The notes under the pieces: generated by a model
Told to the model about the DNA's origin: nothing
Seen by the model: the letters and a program-made list of their open reading frames with translations, nothing else
The model's database searches: none
Part shown: positions 25,760 to 34,304 of the stretch, piece after piece
Layout of the letters: the number at the start of each line of letters is the position of its first letter
How positions within the stretch are numbered: position 1 is the first letter of the stretch
Source: G016756615 sp035556195
GTDB taxonomy: Bacteria > Pseudomonadota > Alphaproteobacteria > Rhizobiales > Rhizobiaceae
DNA: 64,000 nucleotides
Assembly: GCA_035556195.1 (NCBI GenBank)
Contig: DATMFK010000037.1
Span: forward strand, 62,001 to 126,000
Direction: 5' to 3'
Position numbers and translations under genes: made by a program

Positions 25760-26491
25760 ATGGCCTTGATGGACAAACACGCGATCCTGGAAAAGAACGC
25801 TACGCTGCTTCTGGCGGGGTCCTTCCTCGTGGTGACGATCGGCGGCATCGTCGAGATCACCCCCCTCTTCTATCTCGAAAACACGATCGAGAAGGTTGAA
25901 GGCATGCGGCCCTATTCGCCGCTCGAACTTGCCGGTCGCAACATCTACATCCGTGAGGGTTGTTACAACTGCCACAGCCAGATGATCCGGCCGTTCCGCG
26001 ACGAGGTGGAGCGCTACGGCCACTACAGCCTCGCTGCGGAGTCGATGTACGACCACCCGTTCCAGTGGGGATCGAAGCGGACGGGACCCGATCTCGCCCG
26101 CGTGGGCGACCGCTACTCCAACGAGTGGCACGTCCAGCACCTCGTCGAACCGCGTTCGGTCGTGCCGGAATCGATCATGCCGAGTTACGCGTTCCTGAAA
26201 GACACGCCGCTCTCGGTGAAGGACTTCTCCACCCAGCTGACTGCCAATGTGAGGGTCGGCGTGCCCTACACAGACGATATGGTTGCCGCCGCCGGCGCCG
26301 ACCTGGCAGCCCAAGCCGACCCCGAGGCCGATACCACCGGCCTTCTAGCCCGCTATCCCAAGGCGAAGGTCGGGGATTTCGACGGCAATCCGCAGATGGT
26401 GACGGAGATGGACGCATTGGTCGCCTACTTGCAGATGCTCGGCACACTGGTCGACTTCTCGACCTATGACGAGGCCGCCGGCTACCGCTGA
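25760..26491 (+). CDS. ccoO: cbb3-type cytochrome c oxidase subunit II (monoheme)
   Basis: Membrane-anchored monoheme cytochrome c subunit (FixO) that passes electrons to CcoN. 243 residues: an N-terminal anchor helix (LLLAGSFLVVTIGGIVEI) and one heme-binding CYNCH motif in REGCYNCHSQMIRPF, with a likely axial methionine in VPESIMPSYAFL. AGGAG sits eight bases before ATG 25760; the gene begins 10 bases after ccoN. Confidence 0.97.
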   Translation: MALMDKHAILEKNATLLLAGSFLVVTIGGIVEITPLFYLENTIEKVEGMRPYSPLELAGRNIYIREGCYNCHSQMIRPFRDEVERYGHYSLAAESMYDHPFQWGSKRTGPDLARVGDRYSNEWHVQHLVEPRSVVPESIMPSYAFLKDTPLSVKDFSTQLTANVRVGVPYTDDMVAAAGADLAAQADPEADTTGLLARYPKAKVGDFDGNPQMVTEMDALVAYLQMLGTLVDFSTYDEAAGYR

Positions 26492-26502
26492 GGAGAACCA
26501 AG

Positions 26503-26652
26503 ATGGACTACCACACTCTTCGGGAATTCGCCGACAGCTGGGCTCTACTCGGCATGACCCTGTTCTTCGTAGCCGTCGCATTCTTCGCCTTCCGGCCAGG
26601 AAGCCGGAGATCCGCCGACGAGGCCGCCCGCATTCCTTTCAAGGAAGATTGA
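26503..26652 (+). CDS. ccoQ: cbb3-type oxidase small subunit
   Basis: 49-residue single-helix subunit (FixQ), MDYHTLREFADSW followed by a hydrophobic helix and the conserved FRPGSRRSADEAARIPF tail. In the family it stabilises the association of CcoP with the core. AGGAGA precedes the start, and both neighbours are within 12 bases. Confidence 0.95.
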   Translation: MDYHTLREFADSWALLGMTLFFVAVAFFAFRPGSRRSADEAARIPFKED

Positions 26653-26654
26653 GC

Positions 26655-27518
26655 ATGAACGAGAAGCAAATCGACGAGGTCTCGGGCGTCGCCACGACCG
26701 GCCACGAATGGGACGGCATCAAGGAGCTCAACAATCCCTTGCCACGCTGGTGGCTATGGACTTTTTACGCGACGATCGTCTGGGCACTGGCTTACACCAT
26801 AGCCTATCCCGCCTGGCCGATGTTGCGGAGCGCGACGTCGGGGCTGCTCGGCTATTCCAGCCGCGCCGATATCAAGGCCGAACTGGCGGCAGCGGAGGCA
26901 GCGAAAGGCAGTTACGTCGCTGCCGTCGCTTCGAAGGACGTTGCCGAGATCCTCGCCGATCCGACACTGCGCGAATTCGCCATTGCGGCCGGAGGCGCAG
27001 CCTTCAAGGTCAATTGCGTCCAATGCCACGGTTCGGGCGCGGAGGGATCGAAAGGGTTCCCCAATCTCAATGACGACGAATGGCTATGGGGCGGCGACCC
27101 GGACCAGATCCATACCACGATCCTTCATGGCGTGCGTTTCGCGGGGGACCCCGACACCAGGACCTCCGAGATGCCTGCCTTCGGCGACATGCTCGAGCCC
27201 TCCCAGATTGCGGAAGTGTCGGCCTATGTGGCGGAACTCTCAGGCGGACCAGCCGACGCGAAACTGGCAGAAGCCGGGCGCACGGTGTTTGCCGAGAACT
27301 GCGTGGCCTGCCATGGCGTGGATGGGAAGGGCAATCGCGAATTCGGCGCACCGAACCTGACGGATGCGATCTGGCTCTATGGCTCGGACTCGGCATCGAT
27401 AGCACGGCAAGTACGGGCCCCCCGCCATGGTGTCATGCCGGCATGGGGTCCGCGCCTGGGCGAGACGACAGTCAAGGAGCTCGCCGTATATGTCCATTCG
27501 CTGGGCGGCGGTGAATAG
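26655..27518 (+). CDS. ccoP: cbb3-type cytochrome c oxidase subunit III (diheme)
   Basis: Membrane-anchored diheme cytochrome c (FixP), the electron entry point from soluble cytochromes. 287 residues: a conserved cytoplasmic start with DGIKELNNPLPRWW, one membrane helix, then two cytochrome c domains with CVQCH and CVACH. Axial methionines are likely in SEMPAFGDML and GVMPAWGPRL. The gene starts two bases after the ccoQ stop and ends the ccoNOQP operon. Confidence 0.97.
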   Translation: MNEKQIDEVSGVATTGHEWDGIKELNNPLPRWWLWTFYATIVWALAYTIAYPAWPMLRSATSGLLGYSSRADIKAELAAAEAAKGSYVAAVASKDVAEILADPTLREFAIAAGGAAFKVNCVQCHGSGAEGSKGFPNLNDDEWLWGGDPDQIHTTILHGVRFAGDPDTRTSEMPAFGDMLEPSQIAEVSAYVAELSGGPADAKLAEAGRTVFAENCVACHGVDGKGNREFGAPNLTDAIWLYGSDSASIARQVRAPRHGVMPAWGPRLGETTVKELAVYVHSLGGGE

Positions 27519-27542
27519 CATGGATCTCGCCCGGTCGTGCGC

Positions 27543-27556
27543 TTGAGCTGAATCAA
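27543..27556 (+). promoter_or_regulatory. FNR/FixK-type box before ccoG
   Basis: TTGAG-CTGA-ATCAA, one base from consensus, in the 64-base gap between ccoP and ccoG. It shows that ccoGHIS has its own oxygen-controlled promoter. It is centred only 33 bases before the first ATG of ccoG, which bears on the choice of start. Confidence 0.78.
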
Positions 27557-27582
27557 CGCACCCGGGCGAGTCGTCTGCGATC

Positions 27583-29205
27583 ATGTTTGGGAAGCTGCGG
27601 CGTCGTCGAGGATTGCGCGCCGAAGGAAATGCCCGGAACGCTCAAATGCTCAATCAGATCGAAGTCGAGAGGCTGGAAGCCGAGGCGGTGAATTCCGCGA
27701 AGAAGCGCCAGGCCCTCTATGCCGCCCGCAGGAAGATCTTCCCGAAACGGGCATCGGGAAGCTTTCGCCGTTTCAAGTGGCTTGTGATGCTGGTCACGCT
27801 GGGGATCTATTATTTGACCCCGTGGCTTCGCTGGGATCGCGGACCTTACGCACCGGACCAGGCGGTCCTGGTCGATATCGCCCATCGGCGCTTCTATTTC
27901 TTCCCGATCGAGATCTGGCCGCAGGAATTCTTCTTCGTGGCCGGTCTTCTGGTCATGGCCGGGGTCGGTCTCTTCCTCGTGACCTCGACCATCGGCCGAG
28001 CCTGGTGCGGCTATACCTGCCCGCAGACGGTCTGGGTCGACCTCTTCCTCGTCGTCGAACGCTGGATCGAGGGCGATCGCAACGCCCGCATCAAGCTCGA
28101 TGCCGCGCCCTGGAGCCTCCGCAAGCTTGCGTTACGCACTGTCAAGCACGCGATCTGGCTCGCCATCGCAGTGGCGACTGGCGGCGCCTGGATATTCTAT
28201 TTCGCCGATGCCCCCACACTTTTCGTCGAGTTCTTCACCGGCAGAGCCGCCCCCGTCGCCTATGCGACGGTCGCGGTCCTGACCGCCACGACCTACACCT
28301 TCGGCGGCCTGATGCGCGAACAGGTCTGCACCTATATGTGCCCCTGGCCGCGCATCCAGGCGGCCATGCTCGATGACCAGTCCCTCACCGTCACTTACAA
28401 TGATTGGCGGGGCGAGCCTCGCTCGCGCCACGCCAAGAAGGCCCTCGCCGCAGGCAAGTCCGTCGGGGACTGCGTGGATTGCAACGCCTGCGTGGCCGTA
28501 TGTCCAATGGGCATCGATATCCGCGACGGACAGCAGCTCGAATGCATTACCTGCGCGCTCTGCATCGACGCATGTGACGCGGTGATGGACAAGCTGGGAA
28601 AAGAGCGCGGCCTCATCTCCTATGCCACCCTCGCCGACTACAATGCCAACATGGCGTTTGCCACGGCTGCAGGAACCCAGCCGATTGATCCGACGCGCGT
28701 CCGCGACGCCGATGGCAAGCTCTCGGATGGGGTCGCGCAGTTCCGGATCGGCAAGCTGCTGCGGCCACGGACATTCGTCTATCTCGGAGTCTGGACCCTC
28801 ATCGGTGTGGCCATGCTCTACGCGCTGCTCACCCGCGACAGGCTCGAACTCAATGTGCTTCATGACCGCAATCCACAATTCGTCAGCCTGTCCGACGGCT
28901 CGATCCGCAACGGCTACACGGTGAAGCTGCTCAACATGGTTCCCGAGCCGCGCACTGTCATACTCAGCCTGGAAGGCCTGCCTGGGGCCAACATGAGCGT
29001 GGTCGGAATCGATCAACCCGACGATCGTGCCGTGGCCGTCCTGCTCGAGCCCGACCGACTGAAGACCCTCAAGGTGTTCGTGCGCCAACCTCGCGAGCAG
29101 GTCGGCGATGCCGCGGCCAGCTTCAAGTTCATCATCGAGGACAAGGCCAGTTTCGAGCGTGACGAATATGTCGCGACCTTCAGAGGACCGGAGAAATCGA
29201 GATGA
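27583..29205 (+). CDS. ccoG: cbb3 oxidase assembly protein CcoG (polyferredoxin-like)
   Basis: FixG-type membrane protein with Fe-S clusters, implicated in reducing copper during cbb3 assembly. 540 residues: conserved LYAARRKIFPKRASGSFRRF, five or so membrane helices, GYTCPQTVWVDLF, then two ferredoxin motifs (CVDCNACVAVCP and CITCALCIDACD) and a C-terminal immunoglobulin-like domain. The first ATG (27583) has no ribosome binding site; ATG 27646 (MLNQIEVERLEAEA) gives an N terminus of normal FixG length and leaves room for a promoter. First gene of ccoGHIS. Confidence 0.95.
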   Translation: MFGKLRRRRGLRAEGNARNAQMLNQIEVERLEAEAVNSAKKRQALYAARRKIFPKRASGSFRRFKWLVMLVTLGIYYLTPWLRWDRGPYAPDQAVLVDIAHRRFYFFPIEIWPQEFFFVAGLLVMAGVGLFLVTSTIGRAWCGYTCPQTVWVDLFLVVERWIEGDRNARIKLDAAPWSLRKLALRTVKHAIWLAIAVATGGAWIFYFADAPTLFVEFFTGRAAPVAYATVAVLTATTYTFGGLMREQVCTYMCPWPRIQAAMLDDQSLTVTYNDWRGEPRSRHAKKALAAGKSVGDCVDCNACVAVCPMGIDIRDGQQLECITCALCIDACDAVMDKLGKERGLISYATLADYNANMAFATAAGTQPIDPTRVRDADGKLSDGVAQFRIGKLLRPRTFVYLGVWTLIGVAMLYALLTRDRLELNVLHDRNPQFVSLSDGSIRNGYTVKLLNMVPEPRTVILSLEGLPGANMSVVGIDQPDDRAVAVLLEPDRLKTLKVFVRQPREQVGDAAASFKFIIEDKASFERDEYVATFRGPEKSR

Positions 29206-29693
29206 CGCGCCAAGGCAAGGGTGAGTTCACCGGACGACATATGCTCGGCCTGATGCTTGCTTTCTTCGGCACGATCATAGCTGTCAACCTGGCCATGGCG
29301 ATCTTCGCCAGCACGAGCTGGACGGGTTTCGTCGTGAAGAACTCCTATGTTGCCAGCCAGCAGTTCAACCGCAAGGCCAGCGAAGGTCGCGCCCAGGCAG
29401 CGCTCGGATTTCACAGCAGCTTGACGATAGCGGACGGCAAGATCCGCTACGAGCTGGTCGATGCCGCCGGGATAAGAATGGAGCCCGAGGCCGTGACCGT
29501 GACGTTCCGTCGTCCCGCCTACGAGGCGGAAGACTGGACACTGACACTCCGACGCGCCGGCGACGGTACATTCGTCGCCTCGCAGACACCACGGGACGGG
29601 ATTTGGATCGCCGAGACCGACGCCGAGATCGGCAGGGAGCGTCCCTATCGTGACGTCCGCCGCGTCGTGATCTCCAATGGAGTGATCAAATGA
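29202..29693 (+). CDS. ccoH: cbb3 oxidase assembly protein CcoH
   Basis: FixH-type single-pass membrane protein, needed for stable assembly of the oxidase. 163 residues: a helix (MLGLMLAFFGTIIAVNLAMA) near the N terminus and a periplasmic beta domain that starts with the family signature SWTGFVVKNSYVASQQFN. Its ATG overlaps the ccoG stop (ATGA), and its own stop overlaps ccoI in the same way. Confidence 0.95.
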   Translation: MTRQGKGEFTGRHMLGLMLAFFGTIIAVNLAMAIFASTSWTGFVVKNSYVASQQFNRKASEGRAQAALGFHSSLTIADGKIRYELVDAAGIRMEPEAVTVTFRRPAYEAEDWTLTLRRAGDGTFVASQTPRDGIWIAETDAEIGRERPYRDVRRVVISNGVIK

Positions 29694-31963
29694 GCTGCTG
29701 CGCACCGGGCGCCGAGGCGGTTCTTGAACTCGAACCGCACGTCAACGGACTTCCTTCAGCGGAGGAACTCAAGCTCGCCTCCCGAGCCCTTGGCGACGGG
29801 CTCCATCAGGTCGACCTTTCCGTACCAGGCGTCCATTGCGGCGCCTGCATTCAGAAGATCGAGGAAGCGCTCAAGAGGCTCGATCACGTCGAGAGCGCGC
29901 GGGTCAACCTGTCGACACGGCGGGTTTGCGTAAGCTGGCGCGGTGACGACGTGCCCCCGATTGCCGCTGTGATCGGCGGGCTCGGCTACGAAGCCAATCT
30001 GTTCGACGTTGCGGGCGCGGAAAAGGACGAGACACTCAACGAGTTGATCCGCGCCGTCGCGATTGCCGGCTTCGCCGCAGGCAACATCATGCTTCTGTCG
30101 GTCTCGATCTGGTCAGGTGCGGAGGATGCCACACGCGACCTCTTCCACTGGGTCTCCGCGCTGATCGCGATCCCCGTCCTCGCCTTCGCGGGTCGTATCT
30201 ACTTTCGATCGGCCTGGTCGGCACTGCGCCACGGGCGGATGAACATGGACGTGCCGATCGCGCTGGGTGTGTCGCTCGCCTATGGAATGAGCCTCTACGA
30301 GACCATAAACCATGGTCCTCATGCCTATTTCGACGCTGCCGTGTCTCTCCTCTTCTTCCTGCTGATCGGCCGCACGCTCGACCATGTGATGCGGAATCGC
30401 GCCCGCGCCGCGGTGCTCGGCTTGGCGAAGCTCGCGCCGCGTGGCGCGATCGTCGTCGCGCCCGATGGCGGACGCGACTATCGTCCGCTTGCCGAGATCG
30501 AAACCGGGATGCGCCTGTTCATCGCCGCGGGCGATCGCGTCCCCGTCGACGCGCGCGTGATCGACGGACGCTCCGAACTCGACGCTTCCCTGATCACCGG
30601 CGAAAGCGCTCCGCAGGTGGTGGCGGCCGGAAGCATCATCCGAGCGGGCACGCACAATCTGACTGGACCGCTGACCGTGGAAGCCATGGCGACGGCTCAG
30701 GATTCCTTCCTTTCCGAGATGCTGCGCATGATGGAAGCCGCGGAAGGTGGCCGCGCACGATATCGACGCATCGCGGACCGGGTCTCCGCGCATTATGCGC
30801 CGGTGGTGCACCTGACAGCGCTGGCCACATTCGCAGGCTGGATGATCGCGTCGGGAGACTGGCACCTGTCCATGACCATCGCGATCGCGGTGCTGATTAT
30901 CACCTGCCCCTGCGCTTTGGGTCTCGCCGTACCGATCGTCCAGGTTGTCGCGGCGCGTCGGCTGTTCGAAAACGGCGTGATGGTCAAGGATGGGTCGGCC
31001 ATGGAACGCCTGGCGGAAGTCGACACGATCGTCTTCGACAAGACCGGAACGCTCACGCTCGGCCACCCTCGCCTCGTCAACGCCACGTCGATCGAGGCGA
31101 GAGCATTGGCCATCGCCTCGGCACTGGCGAGATCTTCGCGCCATCCCCTGTCCGCCGCCATCGCGCGTTCCTCTGCCGGACACGCCAGCGCCTCCTTTCA
31201 GGACATCGTCGAGCAGCCCGGACTGGGTATCGAGGCCCGGTCCGACGGAAGAGTTTGGCGGCTCGGCCGGGCCGCGTGGGCCCTCAGCGGCGACGCCCGA
31301 TCCGGCGCGGAGCCGCTGGACGGGACGGTTCTTTCCGAGGACGGCGCGCTGCGTGCGCGCTTCGCCTTCGAGGACGAGCTCCGGCCCGACGCCGCATCCT
31401 CGATCCGACGCTTGCGGGAGGCGGGATACGAGGTCGAGATGCTGTCCGGTGACCGTGCGACCATTGCCGACAAGGTCGCCGAGATGCTTTGCATCCAGAC
31501 TGTCTCAGCCGATCTGCTGCCCGCCGACAAGGTGGAGCGCCTTATGGGACTGGCAGACGAGGGACGCAGGACAGCCATGGTCGGCGACGGCTTGAACGAC
31601 GCCCCCGCATTGGCCGCGGCGCATGTTTCCATTGCCCCGGCGACGGCGGCCGATATCGGGCGCAACGCCGCGGATTTCGTATTCCTCCGCGCGAGCCTCT
31701 CGGCAGTGCCACTGGCCGTCGAAACAGCGCGCAAGGCGAATCGCCTCGTCCGCCAGAATCTCGGCCTGGCGATCGCATACAACGCAGTCGCAGTGCCGAT
31801 AGCGATCATGGGTTACGTCACTCCGCTGATTGCGGCGATCGCGATGTCTGGATCGTCCCTCCTCGTCATCGGCAATGCCCTGCGTCTCGGCCTGCGCGCC
31901 AAGAAGGCCGAGCCCGAGACACTCGCCACGACGACCGACGGCAAACTGGTGCCCGCGCAATGA
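29690..31963 (+). CDS. ccoI: Copper-exporting P1B-type ATPase for cbb3 assembly
   Basis: FixI-type heavy-metal ATPase that delivers copper to the cbb3 oxidase through the inner membrane. 757 residues: cytoplasmic metal-binding domain with GVHCGAC, membrane helices including the transport motif ITCPCALGLAVP, actuator loop with LITGES, phosphorylation site FDKTGTLTLG, and hinge MVGDGLNDAPALA. The N terminus has an additional MSCC. Start overlaps the ccoH stop, end overlaps ccoS (ATGA), so translation is coupled. Confidence 0.96.
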   Translation: MSCCAPGAEAVLELEPHVNGLPSAEELKLASRALGDGLHQVDLSVPGVHCGACIQKIEEALKRLDHVESARVNLSTRRVCVSWRGDDVPPIAAVIGGLGYEANLFDVAGAEKDETLNELIRAVAIAGFAAGNIMLLSVSIWSGAEDATRDLFHWVSALIAIPVLAFAGRIYFRSAWSALRHGRMNMDVPIALGVSLAYGMSLYETINHGPHAYFDAAVSLLFFLLIGRTLDHVMRNRARAAVLGLAKLAPRGAIVVAPDGGRDYRPLAEIETGMRLFIAAGDRVPVDARVIDGRSELDASLITGESAPQVVAAGSIIRAGTHNLTGPLTVEAMATAQDSFLSEMLRMMEAAEGGRARYRRIADRVSAHYAPVVHLTALATFAGWMIASGDWHLSMTIAIAVLIITCPCALGLAVPIVQVVAARRLFENGVMVKDGSAMERLAEVDTIVFDKTGTLTLGHPRLVNATSIEARALAIASALARSSRHPLSAAIARSSAGHASASFQDIVEQPGLGIEARSDGRVWRLGRAAWALSGDARSGAEPLDGTVLSEDGALRARFAFEDELRPDAASSIRRLREAGYEVEMLSGDRATIADKVAEMLCIQTVSADLLPADKVERLMGLADEGRRTAMVGDGLNDAPALAAAHVSIAPATAADIGRNAADFVFLRASLSAVPLAVETARKANRLVRQNLGLAIAYNAVAVPIAIMGYVTPLIAAIAMSGSSLLVIGNALRLGLRAKKAEPETLATTTDGKLVPAQ

Positions 31964-32160
31964 CAATGCTCGCGTTTCTCATCCCAGTCGCCCTGTTCCT
32001 GGGAGGGGTCGGGCTGGCCGGTTTCCTGTGGGCATTGAAGAGCGGACAGTACGACGACCTCGATGGAGCTGCGGTGCGCATTCTCAACGATAATCGAGAA
32101 ACTGCTCGAGCCGCCTCTATCCTGCCGGACGTATCTCCCACAAGACTACGAGACTCATAG
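31960..32160 (+). CDS. ccoS: cbb3 oxidase maturation protein CcoS
   Basis: 66-residue FixS-type protein required to insert cofactors into the oxidase. One N-terminal helix (MLAFLIPVALFLGGVGLAGF) is followed by the hallmark FLWALKSGQYDDLDGAAVRI. The start overlaps the ccoI stop. Last gene of ccoGHIS. Confidence 0.95.
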   Translation: MTMLAFLIPVALFLGGVGLAGFLWALKSGQYDDLDGAAVRILNDNRETARAASILPDVSPTRLRDS

Positions 32161-32192
32161 ATCCGGAGAGCTTCTGGAACACCCCCCTCCGA

Positions 32193-32207
32193 CCGCGCTT
32201 CGCGCGG
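32193..32207 (+). terminator. Possible terminator hairpin after ccoS
   Basis: CCGCGC-TTC-GCGCGG hairpin about 33 bases after the ccoS stop. It has no T tract, so termination here is uncertain. The remaining bases up to the convergent usp gene (32372) hold nothing visible. Confidence 0.35.
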
Positions 32208-32371
32208 CCACCTTCCTACAGGAGGAGATTGGAGGACGGCCGCACTGGTGATCCAAACGCCAGAGCGGTGCCGATTGGCAGGAGCGGTTCTACACGCTCG
32301 TCCTTCATGGAACGTCGATGATACCCGAGCGTCTCCGCTTTCCTCGACGGCGGTCGCGGGGCTCAACCCGT

Positions 32372-33208
32372 TCAGTGCGACAGGAGCACCGGCAGTCGCA
32401 GTTCGTCCAACACCCCTTGCGTGGCGCCGCCGAGCACGAAGTCGCGCACCCTGGAATGCCCATAGCCTCCCATCACGAGAAGATTGGCCCCCGCTTTGAG
32501 AGCGTGATCCTGTAGCGCCACCCCGATCGGATGGCCCTTCGCGCTTACGCCATGAGCCTCGGCCGGCAACCCGATCTTGCGCAGCCGTTCGGCAAATCTC
32601 TCGCCGATCCCGCTTTCGGCCAGCGGCTTTTCATCCTGTACCGTCAGAACCGAGATCTTGCTTGCCTTGTCCAGCAAGGGCCTCGCATCCGCCGCGGCCC
32701 GTGCCGCTACTCGGCTGCCGTCCCAGGCGATCGCCACATGATCCAGTACGGGGAAATCCCCGAGATCCGGCATCAGGATCGTCGGCCGGCCCGAGCCAAA
32801 GACCACCGCCTCGGCGATGATGCGCGAGCCCGGATTCCGCCCTTCCCAACCGATCAGGGCGAAGTCGAAATATCGCGCCGCCCTGGCTACGCCCTCGCCG
32901 AGCATCGCCGGCGCAGCCGCCATCTCTTCGGTCGTCAATGCGATCCCAGCCTTGCCGGCCTGTTCCTCGACAGCGGCCAGGAGATGCCTGCCGCGCTCAT
33001 GGCTCAGCCTCTCGGCCTCGCGAGCCAAGGCCGGCACATCGAGCAATACCCGTGACAGCGCGCTGGAGACCGGAGGGATGTCCACGTTCACCGCAACTGC
33101 GTGGAGACTGGCGGCAAGTTGGCGCGCCACCGCCACCGCATTGACCGCCACCTTGTCGGAATTGGGATCCGGATAGGTAACGAGCGGTAGAACAGCTTGA
33201 AGTTTCAT
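32372..33208 (-). CDS. Universal stress protein, tandem domain
   Basis: 278 residues with two UspA-like halves. The second half has the nucleotide-binding signature VMGGYGHSRVRDFVLGGATQ; the first half is degenerate. Such two-domain proteins are often induced by oxygen limitation or energy stress. It follows the other usp gene (33235-34065) by 26 bases on the same strand and so should share the FNR-controlled promoter upstream of it. Binding partner and exact role unknown. Confidence 0.9.
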   Translation of the reverse strand: MKLQAVLPLVTYPDPNSDKVAVNAVAVARQLAASLHAVAVNVDIPPVSSALSRVLLDVPALAREAERLSHERGRHLLAAVEEQAGKAGIALTTEEMAAAPAMLGEGVARAARYFDFALIGWEGRNPGSRIIAEAVVFGSGRPTILMPDLGDFPVLDHVAIAWDGSRVAARAAADARPLLDKASKISVLTVQDEKPLAESGIGERFAERLRKIGLPAEAHGVSAKGHPIGVALQDHALKAGANLLVMGGYGHSRVRDFVLGGATQGVLDELRLPVLLSH

Positions 33209-33234
33209 GGCTATTCTCCTGAAATTGGACCCTG

Positions 33235-34065
33235 CTAGCGCGCCAGCAAGATGGGCAGTGGCGGTGCCGCCAGGATCGACTTCGTGACCCCTCCGAACAG
33301 TCGTTCGCGCAATCGCGAGTGGCCGTAAGCGCCCATGACCATCAATTCCGCCGACATGTCCATTGCATGCTGGCTCAACACTTCGGCGACGGGACGTCCG
33401 GAACTCGGCAGGCGGTCGACATCAACCTTTATGCCTCGGCGCACGAGATAAGCGGCCACGTCCGATCCTGGCTCGACCCCCTGATCGAGATCGTCTGCGA
33501 TCGGATCGACCAATGTGACATGCACTTCCGCTTCGTCGAGCATGTCCATCGACTCGCGCAGAGCTCTGGACGCCTCGAAGCTCGAGTCCCAGGCGACAAC
33601 CACGCATTTCGGTTTCATCGTGGCGCGGGATCCTTCGGGCGCCAGGAGGAGCGGCTTGCCTGACGAAAACAACACGCCTTCTATGATCTTGGACTTCAGC
33701 GTCTCGGTCTTCAGTATTTCGGGGCCGATCACCGTAACATCGGCGTAACGCGCCCTCTCGCCGACGGCCTCGTCGACCCAAGCAATGTCCGGAAACTCGG
33801 TCGAGACATCTCCACGCAGCTCATTCCTGGCAAGGAACGCCGACACGGCTGCTGCCCGCTCTGTCACACGGTCCATAGCGGCCTGCCTTTCCTTCGCCCA
33901 TACATCGGCCATCAGGACGGCATCGCCCATAGGCGGTGGCGCGGCGATCGCCACGGCGAGCACCGAGAGATGCGCATCGACCTGCCCGCACAGTTCGGCC
34001 GCGAGCTTGAGGTCGCGATCGCCCTGATCGATCCCGGTGACGTTCAAAATCGTCTTGTAAGCCAT
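33235..34065 (-). CDS. Universal stress protein, tandem domain
   Basis: 276 residues, again two Usp domains; the C-terminal ATP-binding signature is VMGAYGHSRLRERLFGGVTK. ATG 34065 (MAYKTILNVTG) follows AGGAGC at a good spacing; the longer frame to 34092 is not needed. The two usp genes resemble each other in layout but are clearly diverged. An FNR-type box lies 57-70 bases upstream and a perfect one a further 52 bases away, shared with the divergent kinase gene. Confidence 0.9.
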   Translation of the reverse strand: MAYKTILNVTGIDQGDRDLKLAAELCGQVDAHLSVLAVAIAAPPPMGDAVLMADVWAKERQAAMDRVTERAAAVSAFLARNELRGDVSTEFPDIAWVDEAVGERARYADVTVIGPEILKTETLKSKIIEGVLFSSGKPLLLAPEGSRATMKPKCVVVAWDSSFEASRALRESMDMLDEAEVHVTLVDPIADDLDQGVEPGSDVAAYLVRRGIKVDVDRLPSSGRPVAEVLSQHAMDMSAELMVMGAYGHSRLRERLFGGVTKSILAAPPLPILLAR

Positions 34066-34121
34066 GCCGACTGCTCCTTTGCCTATGCACAAAAACTAGT
34101 CCGTATGCGTCGGGCACATCC

Positions 34122-34135
34122 TTGCGCTGGATCAA
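34122..34135. promoter_or_regulatory. FNR/FixK-type box, usp side
   Basis: TTGCG-CTGG-ATCAA: right half perfect, left half with two departures from TTGAT. Centred about 63 bases before the usp start at 34065, the expected distance for activation. Confidence 0.65.
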
Positions 34136-34173
34136 ATCGGTCCGTTCGGCGACAGTTAGAAGCTGGCGCACCC

Positions 34174-34187
34174 TTGATCCGCATCAA
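34174..34187. promoter_or_regulatory. Perfect FNR/FixK box, kinase side
   Basis: TTGAT-CCGC-ATCAA, an exact match to the consensus and the best box in the window. Centred about 124 bases before the kinase start and 115 before the usp start. Confidence 0.88.
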
Positions 34188-34304
34188 GGAGTTACCGAGA
34201 TGCTGAAATAGGCTCCCAGCCGAAGCCTATATGGGAATGCGGTTCATGGAAACGCTCGCAGTAGGCGTTTCGACGAATGCGGGTGGCCAGTGAAAGGATG
34301 AATC

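Noticed and set aside
24040..25860. Minus-strand open frame of 606 codons over ccoN
   Set aside because: Histidine-, aspartate- and arginine-rich translation typical of the antisense frame of a GC-rich membrane-protein gene; ccoN has all its heme ligands on the other strand.
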